DNA of 64,000 bases, taken from Deltaproteobacteria bacterium. Its GTDB lineage: Bacteria; Myxococcota; JADLHZ01. This document shows positions 15,501 through 24,117 of the stretch, in pieces. The stretch's first letter is position 1. The number at the start of each line of letters is the position of its first letter. Below the pieces are notes generated by a model, which worked only from the letters and a program-made list of their open reading frames with translations, was not told the origin of the DNA and searched no databases. Both the position numbers and the translations under genes were made by a program. Where the stretch lies: positions 62,001-126,000 of the forward strand of contig JADLHZ010000122.1 in assembly GCA_020848545.1 (NCBI GenBank), given 5' to 3'.

Positions 15501-18500
15501 CTGCGTGAGCGTCGGCGAGAGCTGCTCGCCGAGCGCCTTCTGGTCGAGCCCGAGCGACCACTTGTGCATCACTTCCATCGCGTCGAGCGGCACGCCGAAC
15601 GCGAGCATGCGCTTACAGAGCTCGGCGTGCTCGGGGCTCTTCTTCGCCGCCGCGCCCATCATCTCCTGAAAGCGCGCCTTCTCGGCGGGCGGCAGGCTCC
15701 AGTAGCGCGTCTCGAACTGGTGGTGCACGAGCGGCGGCGTGGCGCCTAGGCTCATGCCCATCTTTTCGTACGCGACGGCGGACAGCGGCACCTCGTGGTC
15801 GGGACCAGCGGTGCCTTCCCAGCGCACCTTCGCCATCCCAGTCTTCTCGTCGACGCCGACGAGGATGTACCCGTGCACGTTCTCCGCCTCGCCGCCGCCC
15901 GTGTAACGCTTGAGGACGACGCGCGTGACGCCCATGTCGCCGATGGCGTCGAGCGGCCCGCCGGCGGCCAAGAGCTCGGGATTTCCGGGGGCCATGTCGA
16001 GATCGGGCGGCAACGCCTTGGCGGTCACCGGCGGCTTCTTCGCGATCTTCTCGCCGGCGGCGTTCTTGCCCGTCACGGCCTCGCGCGCTTTTTCCTCGCT
16101 GACGCCGTACTTGTCTTTGAGCAGCGCCACCTTCTTCTCGATGAGCGCCGCCGTGCTCTTCTTGTTCTCGCCGAGCGGCATCTTGCCCCACGCCGCGGCC
16201 TCGAGATCGAGGAGCAGCAAGTCGCGCGCGGCCTCCGTTTGATTCTCTTTCGGCACGCCGGCGCGCGCCGCGGTCTCCAAGCGCGCGGTGATCGGCGACG
16301 GGCTCTTCTTCTTCTCGACCTTGGTGTCCGACGCGATCATCGCTTCGTTCGCCACGCCTTCGACCGCGCCGGCGTAGGCCGGATGCGCCGGATCGAGCGG
16401 CGGCGTCTTCACCGCGGTGAGCCCGAAGGTGACGCCGGTGCCGGCCTTGTTCTCGTTCGTCGGATCCTTCAAGTGCACCATGTTGCGCAGCGGCAGCGTC
16501 TCGCTCCCGATCTTCACCTCGCCGCTCTCGACGAACGCCGAGACCGCGGCCTGCGCCTTCAACGTGGCGATCTGCAGCTTGAGCTGCGCGTTCTTTGGCG
16601 CGTCCTTCGGCAGCACGATGACGTGACCGAACTCGTCGCCGCCTTTTCTGAAGAAGTGCACCTCGCCGCCGAGCGCCTTCACTTCTGCGGTGATCTGCGC
16701 GACGTACATCGCCGTCACTTGCCGGAAGATCTGATCGGCGATCGCCCGCGTTTCCTTCTCTTGTTCTTTGCTCAGCGGCGCGTCGGCCGGGATCCCGTGC
16801 GCTTTCTTGTATGCGGCTTCGACGGCCTTGTTCGTGCCGCTCAGGTTCGCGAGATCGTTCTCGCCGTAGAGCACGCTGCCGCCGTTCTTTTGCGCCCACA
16901 CGATCGCGTTCTTCAGCGTGGGCTCGAGCTGCTCCGCCGTGTGCAGGCCCGTCGTCTTGTCGACCGGATGGTTCTTCTCGAAGAGCGCCGCGGCTTTCTC
17001 GGCGCCCATCTTTGCCCCGTGCTTCTCGACGAACGCCTTCTTGCGCGCTTCGCGATCGGCGATCGGCCCCCCGTCGAGCGCGCCGGTGCTGGGCTCGACC
17101 GGGATCTTCGCGTGGTAGTCGAACGGGATCTCCCAGAGGCCGGTCTTCTTGTCGATCGGCTTCGCTTCGATCGCAGGCTTCGCCGGCGGCTGCGGCAGCT
17201 TCGCCTTGTTCTCGGCGCGGCCGGCGTCGATCGCGTCGCCGAAGTCGATCTTGGGATCGACAGGGTGCTCGGTCATGGCGAGCTTCACGCCGCCTGCGTA
17301 CGTCGGATCCTCCGGGTTCTTGATCTTCGAGAGCGGCGTCTCGCCCGCTTTCCCTTCGGCGATGAGCTTCTGCGCGTGCTCGGTGGCGGCAGCGTGGGCG
17401 TCGGCCATCGCTTTTTTTCCGTCGACGCCCTTCGGGAAGGTGACGATCATCTCCATCTTCGCCGCTGGGCCGCGATAGAAGCGCACGCTGCCGCCGGCGG
17501 CTTCGATCTTCGCTTTGTACGCGGCGAACACCGGCCCGTACATGCCGCGCAAGACGTCATTGGCGCCGCTCGCGCCGCCGGCCTTGTTGATCCCGGCCAT
17601 CGGCGACAGATCCAGGTGCACGACGCTCATCGAGAACGCGCCGGGATCGGCCTTCAACGCGGCTTGCGCTGCTTCGTAGTCGCCTTTCATCTCGGCCACG
17701 GAATGCACGCGCGGTGAGCCGCTCTTGGCGAAGAGCGCGTCCTGCTTGTCGAAGCCGGCCTCGTAGAACGCGGCCTTGAGCTCGGCTTCGTTCGCGTATT
17801 TTTCGCCGTACTCCGCCTTGAACTTCTCGAAGTCGGCGTCGACCTTCGCCTTGAACGCGAGCGGTTCATCGGGGACGTACTCGCCGCTCTTCACTGCGAC
17901 GGTCTCTGTGTGCATCTCAGCGACGGTCTTCTCGGCGCCTTCGAGCGTCGCCTTGTCGGTGATGCCTAGGTCCATCAAGCGCTTCGTCGCTTCGCCCGGA
18001 GCCCACGGCTTGCCGGCTTCGTGCGCCTGCGCGGCTTCGACTTCGACGCTGCGCCGCGCGACGTCGACGTACTTCTCCTTCAGCTTCGTTGCGAGCGCCG
18101 GGTTGCCCTTGGCGATCGCGTCGGCGTAGACCGAGAACGCTTCGAAGGGCTTGCCGAAGCGTTTGTCGCCCTTCGCCGCGCTCGCGGCGTATGCGTACGC
18201 GAGACCTTCGCTGAGCTCTGCGCGCTTGCTATCGCTGACGCCCGCGCTCTTCATCTCGGCGTCGATCGCAGCGACGCGTGCCTTCGCCTGCTCCACCGAC
18301 AGCGGCTTTCCGTCCGCGGTCTTCGCCTGCATGACGTCGGCGTATTTCGGAAGCGCCGCCGAAACGACGGCTTCGTCGACGATCGCCTGTTGCTCGGCCG
18401 GCTTCAGCTTGGCGATCTCCGGATTGCTGCGCAGCGCTTTTGCGTTCTCGGCCGGCGACTTCTTCGGATCCACCTTCTCCATCGCGTCGGCGAGGTGGCT

Positions 18501-21500
18501 CACTTGCGCGTGGCTCGGCGCTTTGACGCCGGCCTGCAGCAGCATGTGCGTGGCGAGCGCGCGCTTTGTCGCGAGCTCGGCGAACGCCGTCGCCTTTTCG
18601 CCTTTCAACCCGAGCGCCTGCGCGGTCTGCAGAAACTCGGTCATCAACAGCGCCGGTGGCGTGCCGGGCTCGGTGTGCATGGCCAAGCCGTCGACGGCCG
18701 CTTCGTGCGCGGTCGACAGCGGCTTCGTCGGATCCCAATCGGCCCAGGTCTTCTGGCCGGCGGCGCCCACCTTCGCCATGCGATCGATCATGTCGATCGT
18801 CGCCGGCACGTCGATCTGCTTCTCTGGCGGTAGCTTCGCGTTGATCGCGTGCAGCTCTTTCTCGAACGCCTTTTTGTGCGCTTCCGTGAACGGCGGCTCG
18901 CCCGGCTTCGGCGTCGCGCTCGCGCCGTGCTCGTAGGCCTTGATCAGGCTCGCTTCGATCTGCTTCTGCACCACGGGATCATGCGGCGCGAGCGCCTTCG
19001 CCTGGATGGCTGCGCTCTTCTTCCACTCCTTCGCCGTCTTCAGCTCGCCGTGGATCGCGGGCAGAAACGCCATCGCGACGGTCGCGGCGTGCTCGAGCTT
19101 CTTTCGCACCTCGGGATCGGCCACGCTCGCGATGACCACGTTCCTGAACAAGTTGTCGGCGAGCGGCAGCCCCACCATCTCTACCGCGTTCAGGAACATC
19201 TTCGGCGTGCCCTTCAAGAAGAACGCCGCCCGCGTGCCGAGCGACGCGCCGAGCACCGCCTTCTCCACGCCTTCTTCCACGCCGTGGGCCACCTTGCCGG
19301 CGCTCTGCATCGCGCCGACTTGCACGAACTGCAGGCCGAAGGTGCCCCACGCGTGAAAGGTCGAGTCGTAGCCGAGCGTCTCGCCGAGGAGCGCGCCGCC
19401 GAGCGGTTGCACCACGTGGCACATGAAGCCCATGTGGCCCATCGACATCGCCAGGCGCACGCTGGCGGCGACGACGCGGCTGCCCGCGAGCGACGGCAGC
19501 ACCTTGCCGATGACGCTCATCGTCTTCGTCGTCATGCCGGCAGCCGACAGCGCTTCGCCGCCGGCGCCGATCGGAACGAAGCAGGTGACGGCGATCTCGG
19601 CGCCGGATTGCACCGCCTGGATCACCATCGCGTTTTGCTGCAGCCACTCGGTGTTCGTGGTGAAGACTTCACCGTGGCTCGCCCACGCTTCGGGTGGGCC
19701 GTGATCGGCCTTGGTTTCGCCGATCGCGCCCGTCATCGTCGCGCTGCCGGCGATCGCTTTTCCGTACGGTGTCTTGCTTCCGATGTGATCCGCGGCCTTC
19801 AAGACCGCCGGCGGCAAGCCTTCGCCGCCGTATTTCTTCGCGTCGCCGCCATAGACGCTGCCGCTCATCGCGCCATACGCGCCGGCCAAAAACGATCGCG
19901 CTGCGAACGGACCCTTCTTCGCCAACGTGTCGTTGTACTCTTTCTCGATCGTCCCCCACGCCTTCGCCGCCGCGAGCGCGTCGTCGCTGAGCGCCGCCTT
20001 GCTTTCTTCGAACTGGCCGGCGTGCGCCGCGCGCAAGTAGCCGCCGAGGAAGAAGAGCGAGCCGAAGCCTTGGCCTTCTTTCAAGTGCAGCTTCTGATCG
20101 TTGAAGAGCATCGCTGCGTAGCCGAGCACCGGGATGTGATCGGTCAGAAAGCCGATCATGCCATTCGCCATGGTCGCGCACTGCAGGTACTGGATGCGCA
20201 GCGTCTCCTCGGCCTCTTCCTTCGCCTTCAGCGTGTTCTTCTTCGCCGCTTCGAGCGCGGCCGGCGCCGTGTACTCGGCCTCGTAGCGCGCGCCGTAGTA
20301 CTTCTTCTCCGCGGCTTCCTTGCTCGCCACCACGCCCGCCGGCACCGGCTGCGGCAGCTTGCCCGTCGCGTCGTTTGCCGACGCCTTCGCGTCCGTCGTG
20401 AAGGTGGTGAACCAGGTGTCGTCGAAGCTGGCCACGCCTTTGCCGGTGGGCTTCGGCTGGCCTTTCTCGTCGAGCTCGAACATCTGCGCGCCGTGCTTCT
20501 TGGCGTCTTCGTGCGCGATCGCGGTGTCGGTGCCGAGGCCGACGAGGTCCCACTTGGCGCTCGCCTTCTTCTCCTGATGATCGTCGGGGATGGCGTCGGC
20601 CGAGGCCTTCGCCGCCTTCAAGTGCTTCGTCGCGACGCCCGGCATGCCGGCGCCGGCGCCGATCGTCGCGGCGGTGCCGTGGATGCCGACGCCGCCGTAG
20701 TAGTAGTCGGCTTGGTCTTTCGTCGACGCCTTCGCGTAGATCGGCGCGAGGCCGTCATACATCGTCGCCGCCGCGTCGGCCTTCGCGGCGAGCGCCGGCC
20801 GGGCCGCGTACGCGTCCTTCGCCTTTTGGACGGACGCGTTCTTCTCGGCCGCAGCCGCCGCGCCTTGCTTGTCGTAGATCTTCTTCTGCGCGTCGTAGTC
20901 CGCGATCTCGAGCTCGGTGATGTTGCTCTTCGTCGTGAACAGCGACACGCCCGAGTTGATCGCGCCCTTCAGCTTCGAGTCTGTCTGTGGCTTGCTCGAC
21001 GAGAGGCCGATCGACGCGCGCGCGCCGTCTCCTTTTTGCGTCATCAGCGCGGACTTGCCTTCGTAGCCTTTCTGCTTGGCTTCGGCCTTCGCGAAGTCGG
21101 CTTTCGCTTTCGCCTCGGCCTCCATGTAGCCAACGTCCGCGGCCTTGTAGGCATCGGACGCGCCCTTGATGAGGCCGGCGTTCGTGTTGGCGTCGGCCAC
21201 GCTCTTTGGCGGACCCTTGGCCTTCACGTAGCGCAGCGTCATGTCGCCGATGTTCTCGGAGGTCTGAGGCGCGATCGGCGGCTCGGTCGCCTTCGGAAAC
21301 GCCGCCTTCGCCGACTTCTTGCCGAGCGCGACGGCGTCGTTCGTCTTCACGGCGAAGCCGGCCGTGTCGAGCTCGCCCGGCGCGGCTTTGTGGTAGTCGG
21401 CACCGGCCTTCTTCGCCTTTTCGTAGGCTTCTTTGGCGTGCTTTTCATCGAACGCGGCGAGCTCCTTTTGCTGCGCGAGCTTGTCGTTTCCGAGGAAGGT

Positions 21501-23984
21501 GCTCGAGAGGTCCAGCCGCTCCTTCTCTGCCTTCGCCGCTTCCTTGTGGCTGAACGCGATCGACTGCTTCAGCTCGAGGACCTTCTTGTTGTACGCCTGC
21601 ACGTCCTTCGGATCCGACGACTTCGGGCCGGCCTCGACGAACTTCGACAGCTCGAGCTCGCTCTTCGCGGCGAAGAGCTTGGCCTGCGCGGCCTCCTTCT
21701 TCTTCTCCTGATCTTTCGAGCGCCAGGCGCCGTAGACGTGGTCGTCCTTGCTGAATGGGTTGAGCTTCTTGTTCAGGAAGGTCGCCGTCGCGACGGCGTC
21801 TTCGCTGAACGTCGAGCCGGAGAGATCCTTCAGCTCCGCCTCGGCGTTGTCGATGTCCTTTTGCGCGTCGATCGGCCGCTTCGCCTCCACCTCGATCTTC
21901 GCGATCGGCGGCGACGGGGCTTGCCACAGCTTGTACGGCGGCGCCTCCACCTTGGCGCGCTCTTCGGCGAGACCTTTGTAAGTCTCGTCCATCCACTCCG
22001 ATTCGTCCGCAGGGATGCTCTTGAGGTCGCCCTTCTGAAGCTTCGCATCGAAGTAGTCGGCGTCGGACTTGTACCCGAGGTACGCCTTGTCTTGCTCGCC
22101 GACCAGGAAGCCGACGGTGGTGCTGTACGCTTCTTGTTGATCCGGCGGCCACGCGGCGAACGCCTTCGATTTTTCGGCTTTGTAGTCTTCGTACTGCTTC
22201 GCCTCGACCTTCGCCGCTTCGCCCGTCGCGTAGGTCTTCGCTTCTTCTTCGACGAACGCGTCGGCGTCTTTTCCCGAAAGGCCCTTTTGCGCCGCGAGCG
22301 CCTTCCACTCGGCGACCTTCTTCGGATCCTTCAGGGCGGCGTTGTACGCATCGCCGGTCGCCTTCTTGATCGCCGCTTGCTTGTCCGCGGGGATGTCGAT
22401 GGCCGGGGCGAATGGCTGCGTCTTCGCCCAGTCCATCGCCGCATCGCGCTTGGCCGCGGCGACCTTGCCGGTGAGCGTTCCGTACGGCGGCTTCGTCTTG
22501 TCTGAGATCTTGCCGAGGTCGCCTTCGGCTTCCTTCAGCCCCGGCACTTCGCCCGGCGGAAACGGCTTGCCGGCGTCTTTGGCCAGCGTGGCTTCGCCCT
22601 TGCCCTTGACGACTGACGCGTCGGCGGCCTTGGCGTACGCCTTGTCCTTCGCCGCCGGTTCCTTCGCCGCTTCGCCTTCGAGCCGATAGTCCTTTGCGAC
22701 GACGTCGGCTTGATAGACCGATTGCTTCAGCAGCGCTTCACGCTTCTCTTTGGACTTCGGATCGCTCGGATCCAGCGCCGTCGCGTCGGCGTAGGCGACC
22801 TTCGCCTCGCGCGCGACTTCCTTGCGCCAGCCGTCGTGATTCTGGTTCGCCGGCTTCACCGTGTCGAGCCACGCTTTGTCGAGCTCGTACTTCTGCTGCT
22901 TCGCTTCGGGCGTGTACTTTCCTTCGAGGCGCTTCTTCTGCGCGGTGTAGATGAACTGCGTCATGTACACGGCGTCGAGGTACGCCTGCATCTCCGTCAG
23001 GTTGCCCTTGTTCGCCGGCGGATGCTTCGAACGCTCGACGATCTCCGCCATCTTCGGCGTCATCTTGCCCGTCGTCAGGAAGAGCTCGACGTCTTCCTTC
23101 GGCACACCGAGGCGCGTGAAGATGTGCCGCTTGTCGGAGGTGGCTGGCATGTAGATGCCGAGCGTCGCGAACAATGCGTCGCCTTTGTCTTTCGGCGTGC
23201 TGCCGGTCGTCGCGAAGGCTGCCGCCGTTCCATGCAGCGGATCTTTCTTGTCAGCGGCCATCGCGTCGATGGACTTCGGCTCGACCGGGATCTCCGGGCC
23301 GAAGCTCGTCGTCGGTGGCGGCGCGGTTGCAGCGTCAGCGCTCTTGTACTTCTGCAACGGCTTGGTCATCGCCTCCGGCGGATCGGTGAACAGCTCAGGC
23401 TCTTGATCGTCCTTCACCTTGCCGACGAACGCGTGCGCCTCTTCTTTGCTCGCGCCGGCGGTCTGCATCGCCGCGCCGATGTCGAACGCGAAGTAGCGGA
23501 TGTTCTCCGTCGCGAGCGGATCGTCCTTCTTCACGCCGAGCTTGGGCGTCTTCGCGAGCTTGCTCGCCGAGATGTCGATGAGGTCGATCTGATCCGCGAG
23601 CTTCTGCGCGGCTGCGGTGTCGCCGGCGGCGACGGCGCGCGCGTGCATCGCGACGAGCGTTTGCCGAGTGTCGAGGTACTGCGCGTAGAACTTCTGCGCC
23701 GCCTCGGCGACCTTCGGCTCTGCCGGCGGCGGTACGGGCTTGTCGAGCTTCGGCCCGGTGCCTTCCGCGGGCTTCGCGAGCGCCATGGCCTTCGGCGCCG
23801 CGAGTCCCGGGCTCGGTTTTGGTGGTGGCGCGCCGCTTCCGGGCAGCGGCCCCGGCCCCTTCGCTTCGAGCTTCGGCGCGGTGCCGATGACCTCGCTAGG
23901 CGGCGGCGCGATCGGTGGTGCATCGCCGGTGGTGCCGGGTTTCAGTGGTGCAGGACTGCTTTTATCGGAGACGCTGTTGCCCAA
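12600..23984 (-). CDS. Giant multidomain protein: GGDEF-like, C39-like and clan-CD-like domains
   Basis: 3794 residues. A TTG at 23984 with GAGG 5 bases upstream is the likely start. Residues 1-90 are Pro/Ala/Gly-rich with no signal peptide; about 90-1240 are Lys/Ala/Glu-rich helix. Hydrophobic stretches occur near 1272-1320 and 1460-1640. About 2095-2225 is a GGDEF-like fold with the signature lost (HLDLSPMAGINK, then YRGPAAKME near 2172). About 2330-2495 is a second one with DKTTGL, NDLANLSGTNK and an intact GGDEF at 2448-2452. Cys2834 (FEFSCAPTTLQ), His3101 (TTHQVVV) and Asp3119 (IHDPAW) form a C39/papain-like triad pattern. His3621 (GAHGNP) and Cys3664 (LLNSCGQG) fit a clan CD (caspase/C80/CHAT-like) dyad. 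A hydrophobic segment near 3755-3780 and a Lys/Asp tail end the protein. No homologue of the whole is known to me; it may be an effector or toxin-like protein. Domain calls are inference from motifs. Confidence 0.65.
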   Translation of the reverse strand: MGNSVSDKSSPAPLKPGTTGDAPPIAPPPSEVIGTAPKLEAKGPGPLPGSGAPPPKPSPGLAAPKAMALAKPAEGTGPKLDKPVPPPAEPKVAEAAQKFYAQYLDTRQTLVAMHARAVAAGDTAAAQKLADQIDLIDISASKLAKTPKLGVKKDDPLATENIRYFAFDIGAAMQTAGASKEEAHAFVGKVKDDQEPELFTDPPEAMTKPLQKYKSADAATAPPPTTSFGPEIPVEPKSIDAMAADKKDPLHGTAAAFATTGSTPKDKGDALFATLGIYMPATSDKRHIFTRLGVPKEDVELFLTTGKMTPKMAEIVERSKHPPANKGNLTEMQAYLDAVYMTQFIYTAQKKRLEGKYTPEAKQQKYELDKAWLDTVKPANQNHDGWRKEVAREAKVAYADATALDPSDPKSKEKREALLKQSVYQADVVAKDYRLEGEAAKEPAAKDKAYAKAADASVVKGKGEATLAKDAGKPFPPGEVPGLKEAEGDLGKISDKTKPPYGTLTGKVAAAKRDAAMDWAKTQPFAPAIDIPADKQAAIKKATGDAYNAALKDPKKVAEWKALAAQKGLSGKDADAFVEEEAKTYATGEAAKVEAKQYEDYKAEKSKAFAAWPPDQQEAYSTTVGFLVGEQDKAYLGYKSDADYFDAKLQKGDLKSIPADESEWMDETYKGLAEERAKVEAPPYKLWQAPSPPIAKIEVEAKRPIDAQKDIDNAEAELKDLSGSTFSEDAVATATFLNKKLNPFSKDDHVYGAWRSKDQEKKKEAAQAKLFAAKSELELSKFVEAGPKSSDPKDVQAYNKKVLELKQSIAFSHKEAAKAEKERLDLSSTFLGNDKLAQQKELAAFDEKHAKEAYEKAKKAGADYHKAAPGELDTAGFAVKTNDAVALGKKSAKAAFPKATEPPIAPQTSENIGDMTLRYVKAKGPPKSVADANTNAGLIKGASDAYKAADVGYMEAEAKAKADFAKAEAKQKGYEGKSALMTQKGDGARASIGLSSSKPQTDSKLKGAINSGVSLFTTKSNITELEIADYDAQKKIYDKQGAAAAAEKNASVQKAKDAYAARPALAAKADAAATMYDGLAPIYAKASTKDQADYYYGGVGIHGTAATIGAGAGMPGVATKHLKAAKASADAIPDDHQEKKASAKWDLVGLGTDTAIAHEDAKKHGAQMFELDEKGQPKPTGKGVASFDDTWFTTFTTDAKASANDATGKLPQPVPAGVVASKEAAEKKYYGARYEAEYTAPAALEAAKKNTLKAKEEAEETLRIQYLQCATMANGMIGFLTDHIPVLGYAAMLFNDQKLHLKEGQGFGSLFFLGGYLRAAHAGQFEESKAALSDDALAAAKAWGTIEKEYNDTLAKKGPFAARSFLAGAYGAMSGSVYGGDAKKYGGEGLPPAVLKAADHIGSKTPYGKAIAGSATMTGAIGETKADHGPPEAWASHGEVFTTNTEWLQQNAMVIQAVQSGAEIAVTCFVPIGAGGEALSAAGMTTKTMSVIGKVLPSLAGSRVVAASVRLAMSMGHMGFMCHVVQPLGGALLGETLGYDSTFHAWGTFGLQFVQVGAMQSAGKVAHGVEEGVEKAVLGASLGTRAAFFLKGTPKMFLNAVEMVGLPLADNLFRNVVIASVADPEVRKKLEHAATVAMAFLPAIHGELKTAKEWKKSAAIQAKALAPHDPVVQKQIEASLIKAYEHGASATPKPGEPPFTEAHKKAFEKELHAINAKLPPEKQIDVPATIDMIDRMAKVGAAGQKTWADWDPTKPLSTAHEAAVDGLAMHTEPGTPPALLMTEFLQTAQALGLKGEKATAFAELATKRALATHMLLQAGVKAPSHAQVSHLADAMEKVDPKKSPAENAKALRSNPEIAKLKPAEQQAIVDEAVVSAALPKYADVMQAKTADGKPLSVEQAKARVAAIDAEMKSAGVSDSKRAELSEGLAYAYAASAAKGDKRFGKPFEAFSVYADAIAKGNPALATKLKEKYVDVARRSVEVEAAQAHEAGKPWAPGEATKRLMDLGITDKATLEGAEKTVAEMHTETVAVKSGEYVPDEPLAFKAKVDADFEKFKAEYGEKYANEAELKAAFYEAGFDKQDALFAKSGSPRVHSVAEMKGDYEAAQAALKADPGAFSMSVVHLDLSPMAGINKAGGASGANDVLRGMYGPVFAAYKAKIEAAGGSVRFYRGPAAKMEMIVTFPKGVDGKKAMADAHAAATEHAQKLIAEGKAGETPLSKIKNPEDPTYAGGVKLAMTEHPVDPKIDFGDAIDAGRAENKAKLPQPPAKPAIEAKPIDKKTGLWEIPFDYHAKIPVEPSTGALDGGPIADREARKKAFVEKHGAKMGAEKAAALFEKNHPVDKTTGLHTAEQLEPTLKNAIVWAQKNGGSVLYGENDLANLSGTNKAVEAAYKKAHGIPADAPLSKEQEKETRAIADQIFRQVTAMYVAQITAEVKALGGEVHFFRKGGDEFGHVIVLPKDAPKNAQLKLQIATLKAQAAVSAFVESGEVKIGSETLPLRNMVHLKDPTNENKAGTGVTFGLTAVKTPPLDPAHPAYAGAVEGVANEAMIASDTKVEKKKSPSPITARLETAARAGVPKENQTEAARDLLLLDLEAAAWGKMPLGENKKSTAALIEKKVALLKDKYGVSEEKAREAVTGKNAAGEKIAKKPPVTAKALPPDLDMAPGNPELLAAGGPLDAIGDMGVTRVVLKRYTGGGEAENVHGYILVGVDEKTGMAKVRWEGTAGPDHEVPLSAVAYEKMGMSLGATPPLVHHQFETRYWSLPPAEKARFQEMMGAAAKKSPEHAELCKRMLAFGVPLDAMEVMHKWSLGLDQKALGEQLSPTLTQHFEFSCAPTTLQIYLAHRDFFLARLLKANPEIMATQQGDWLSSGGGGGKARIYGAADPGYVGGPLPPGTYLRAEAGVEKETQATLDAFFASSGDKTMLKKAEGYHFAKGLAVDGAYLVAEQQGIFAKNGETIFVVEDGNGKESVYRVALRQKPGESKGKLVLIDPQGKEHAYHPKLLEAENGHVMLNGNLVKAIGTPKSDVLPARPTGMWITEQPHLQALLAQATGYTYERRAMTAENEAAQQQQILDLAASGYPVFLAVGKPDANGKVPTTHQVVVLAADPASRRVQIHDPAWPEPRWVDVSTLSHSKDGYFTPGYRVAEIVVPDQAKPVLRNPAEIEMHAAATALAGDAIADRLVLIAQKAADGKVDPSIGPIVKSAIETGDPAVIKATYEALAKAPKEALAHRTAFVFYVLDENPQLLVTWAKLKGEIETKHPLSEAMDEGLQHVLVNSTPEEAAKLAERMKTATPAELQAFEKEWNAAPDVAAREKALKRFAPGVSLDGAVSVKAGPMTTSDAAAPGAVPKSAPKKPDGAVSFPLGEYTMDKLAFFEGKPGEKVALTLSIPDAMRVPAKFVEQKGKSAIFEITLENGKTKKVSVPAWELLRAKDGTVLTGTAMHQLDAVRADFERGVHAGFSAMYGEAEIKKPTALKLGNVVQLADGHEYFVGHIETGSVVVARYENGQIVKYRMTDADNVLVAEPNGKYFLVSKQELMTKEQSGAAEVIATPGKKPYVVLRTADAGDTKSFGLMIWPGKALDGKGAFKDVEIDGSAMDIKVGGKPLADLRGVAMFGAHGNPFAFAGLSNKEAAGMIVEQILRANAGAGGKEPIRYCLLNSCGQGTKRFYGVAGKTNAAAVQTLINEALAARGIDPKGPQGITVLAADQPGSVTAATTVARFGKTYTASWVPAAEQDSSKHLGTRDYLGYAAIGAAPLLIGGVSGGIGYLLGQWLKDDDDEKKKKAKKATAK

Positions 23985-24048
23985 GCCAGCCTCGCGTAGA
24001 CGAAACCTCTAAGCAGTTTACGCGCCAGGCGGCTCGCTCGCGTGTCTA

Positions 24049-24077
24049 TTATTAGGGGTGTCGCCAACGCTTGTCGG
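24049..24077 (-). promoter_or_regulatory. Possible sigma-70-like promoter of the giant gene
   Basis: On the minus strand, CCGACA (24077-24072) and TAATAA (24054-24049) are spaced by 17 bases in an AT-rich spot of an otherwise GC-rich gap, about 65 bases before the TTG start at 23984. The -35 matches only 4 of 6 consensus bases, so this is a weak call. The 133-base gap 23985-24117 holds nothing else I can name. Confidence 0.3.
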
Positions 24078-24117
24078 GGGCGTCAAGCGGGCTTGTCGAT
24101 CAGCGCGTTCAGTGACT

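Noticed and set aside
18849-22505. Long plus-strand ORF (1218 codons) opposite the giant gene
   Set aside because: Arg/Leu/His-rich low-complexity translation with no motif; it is the antisense shadow of a GC-rich coding strand. The minus frame has domain motifs.
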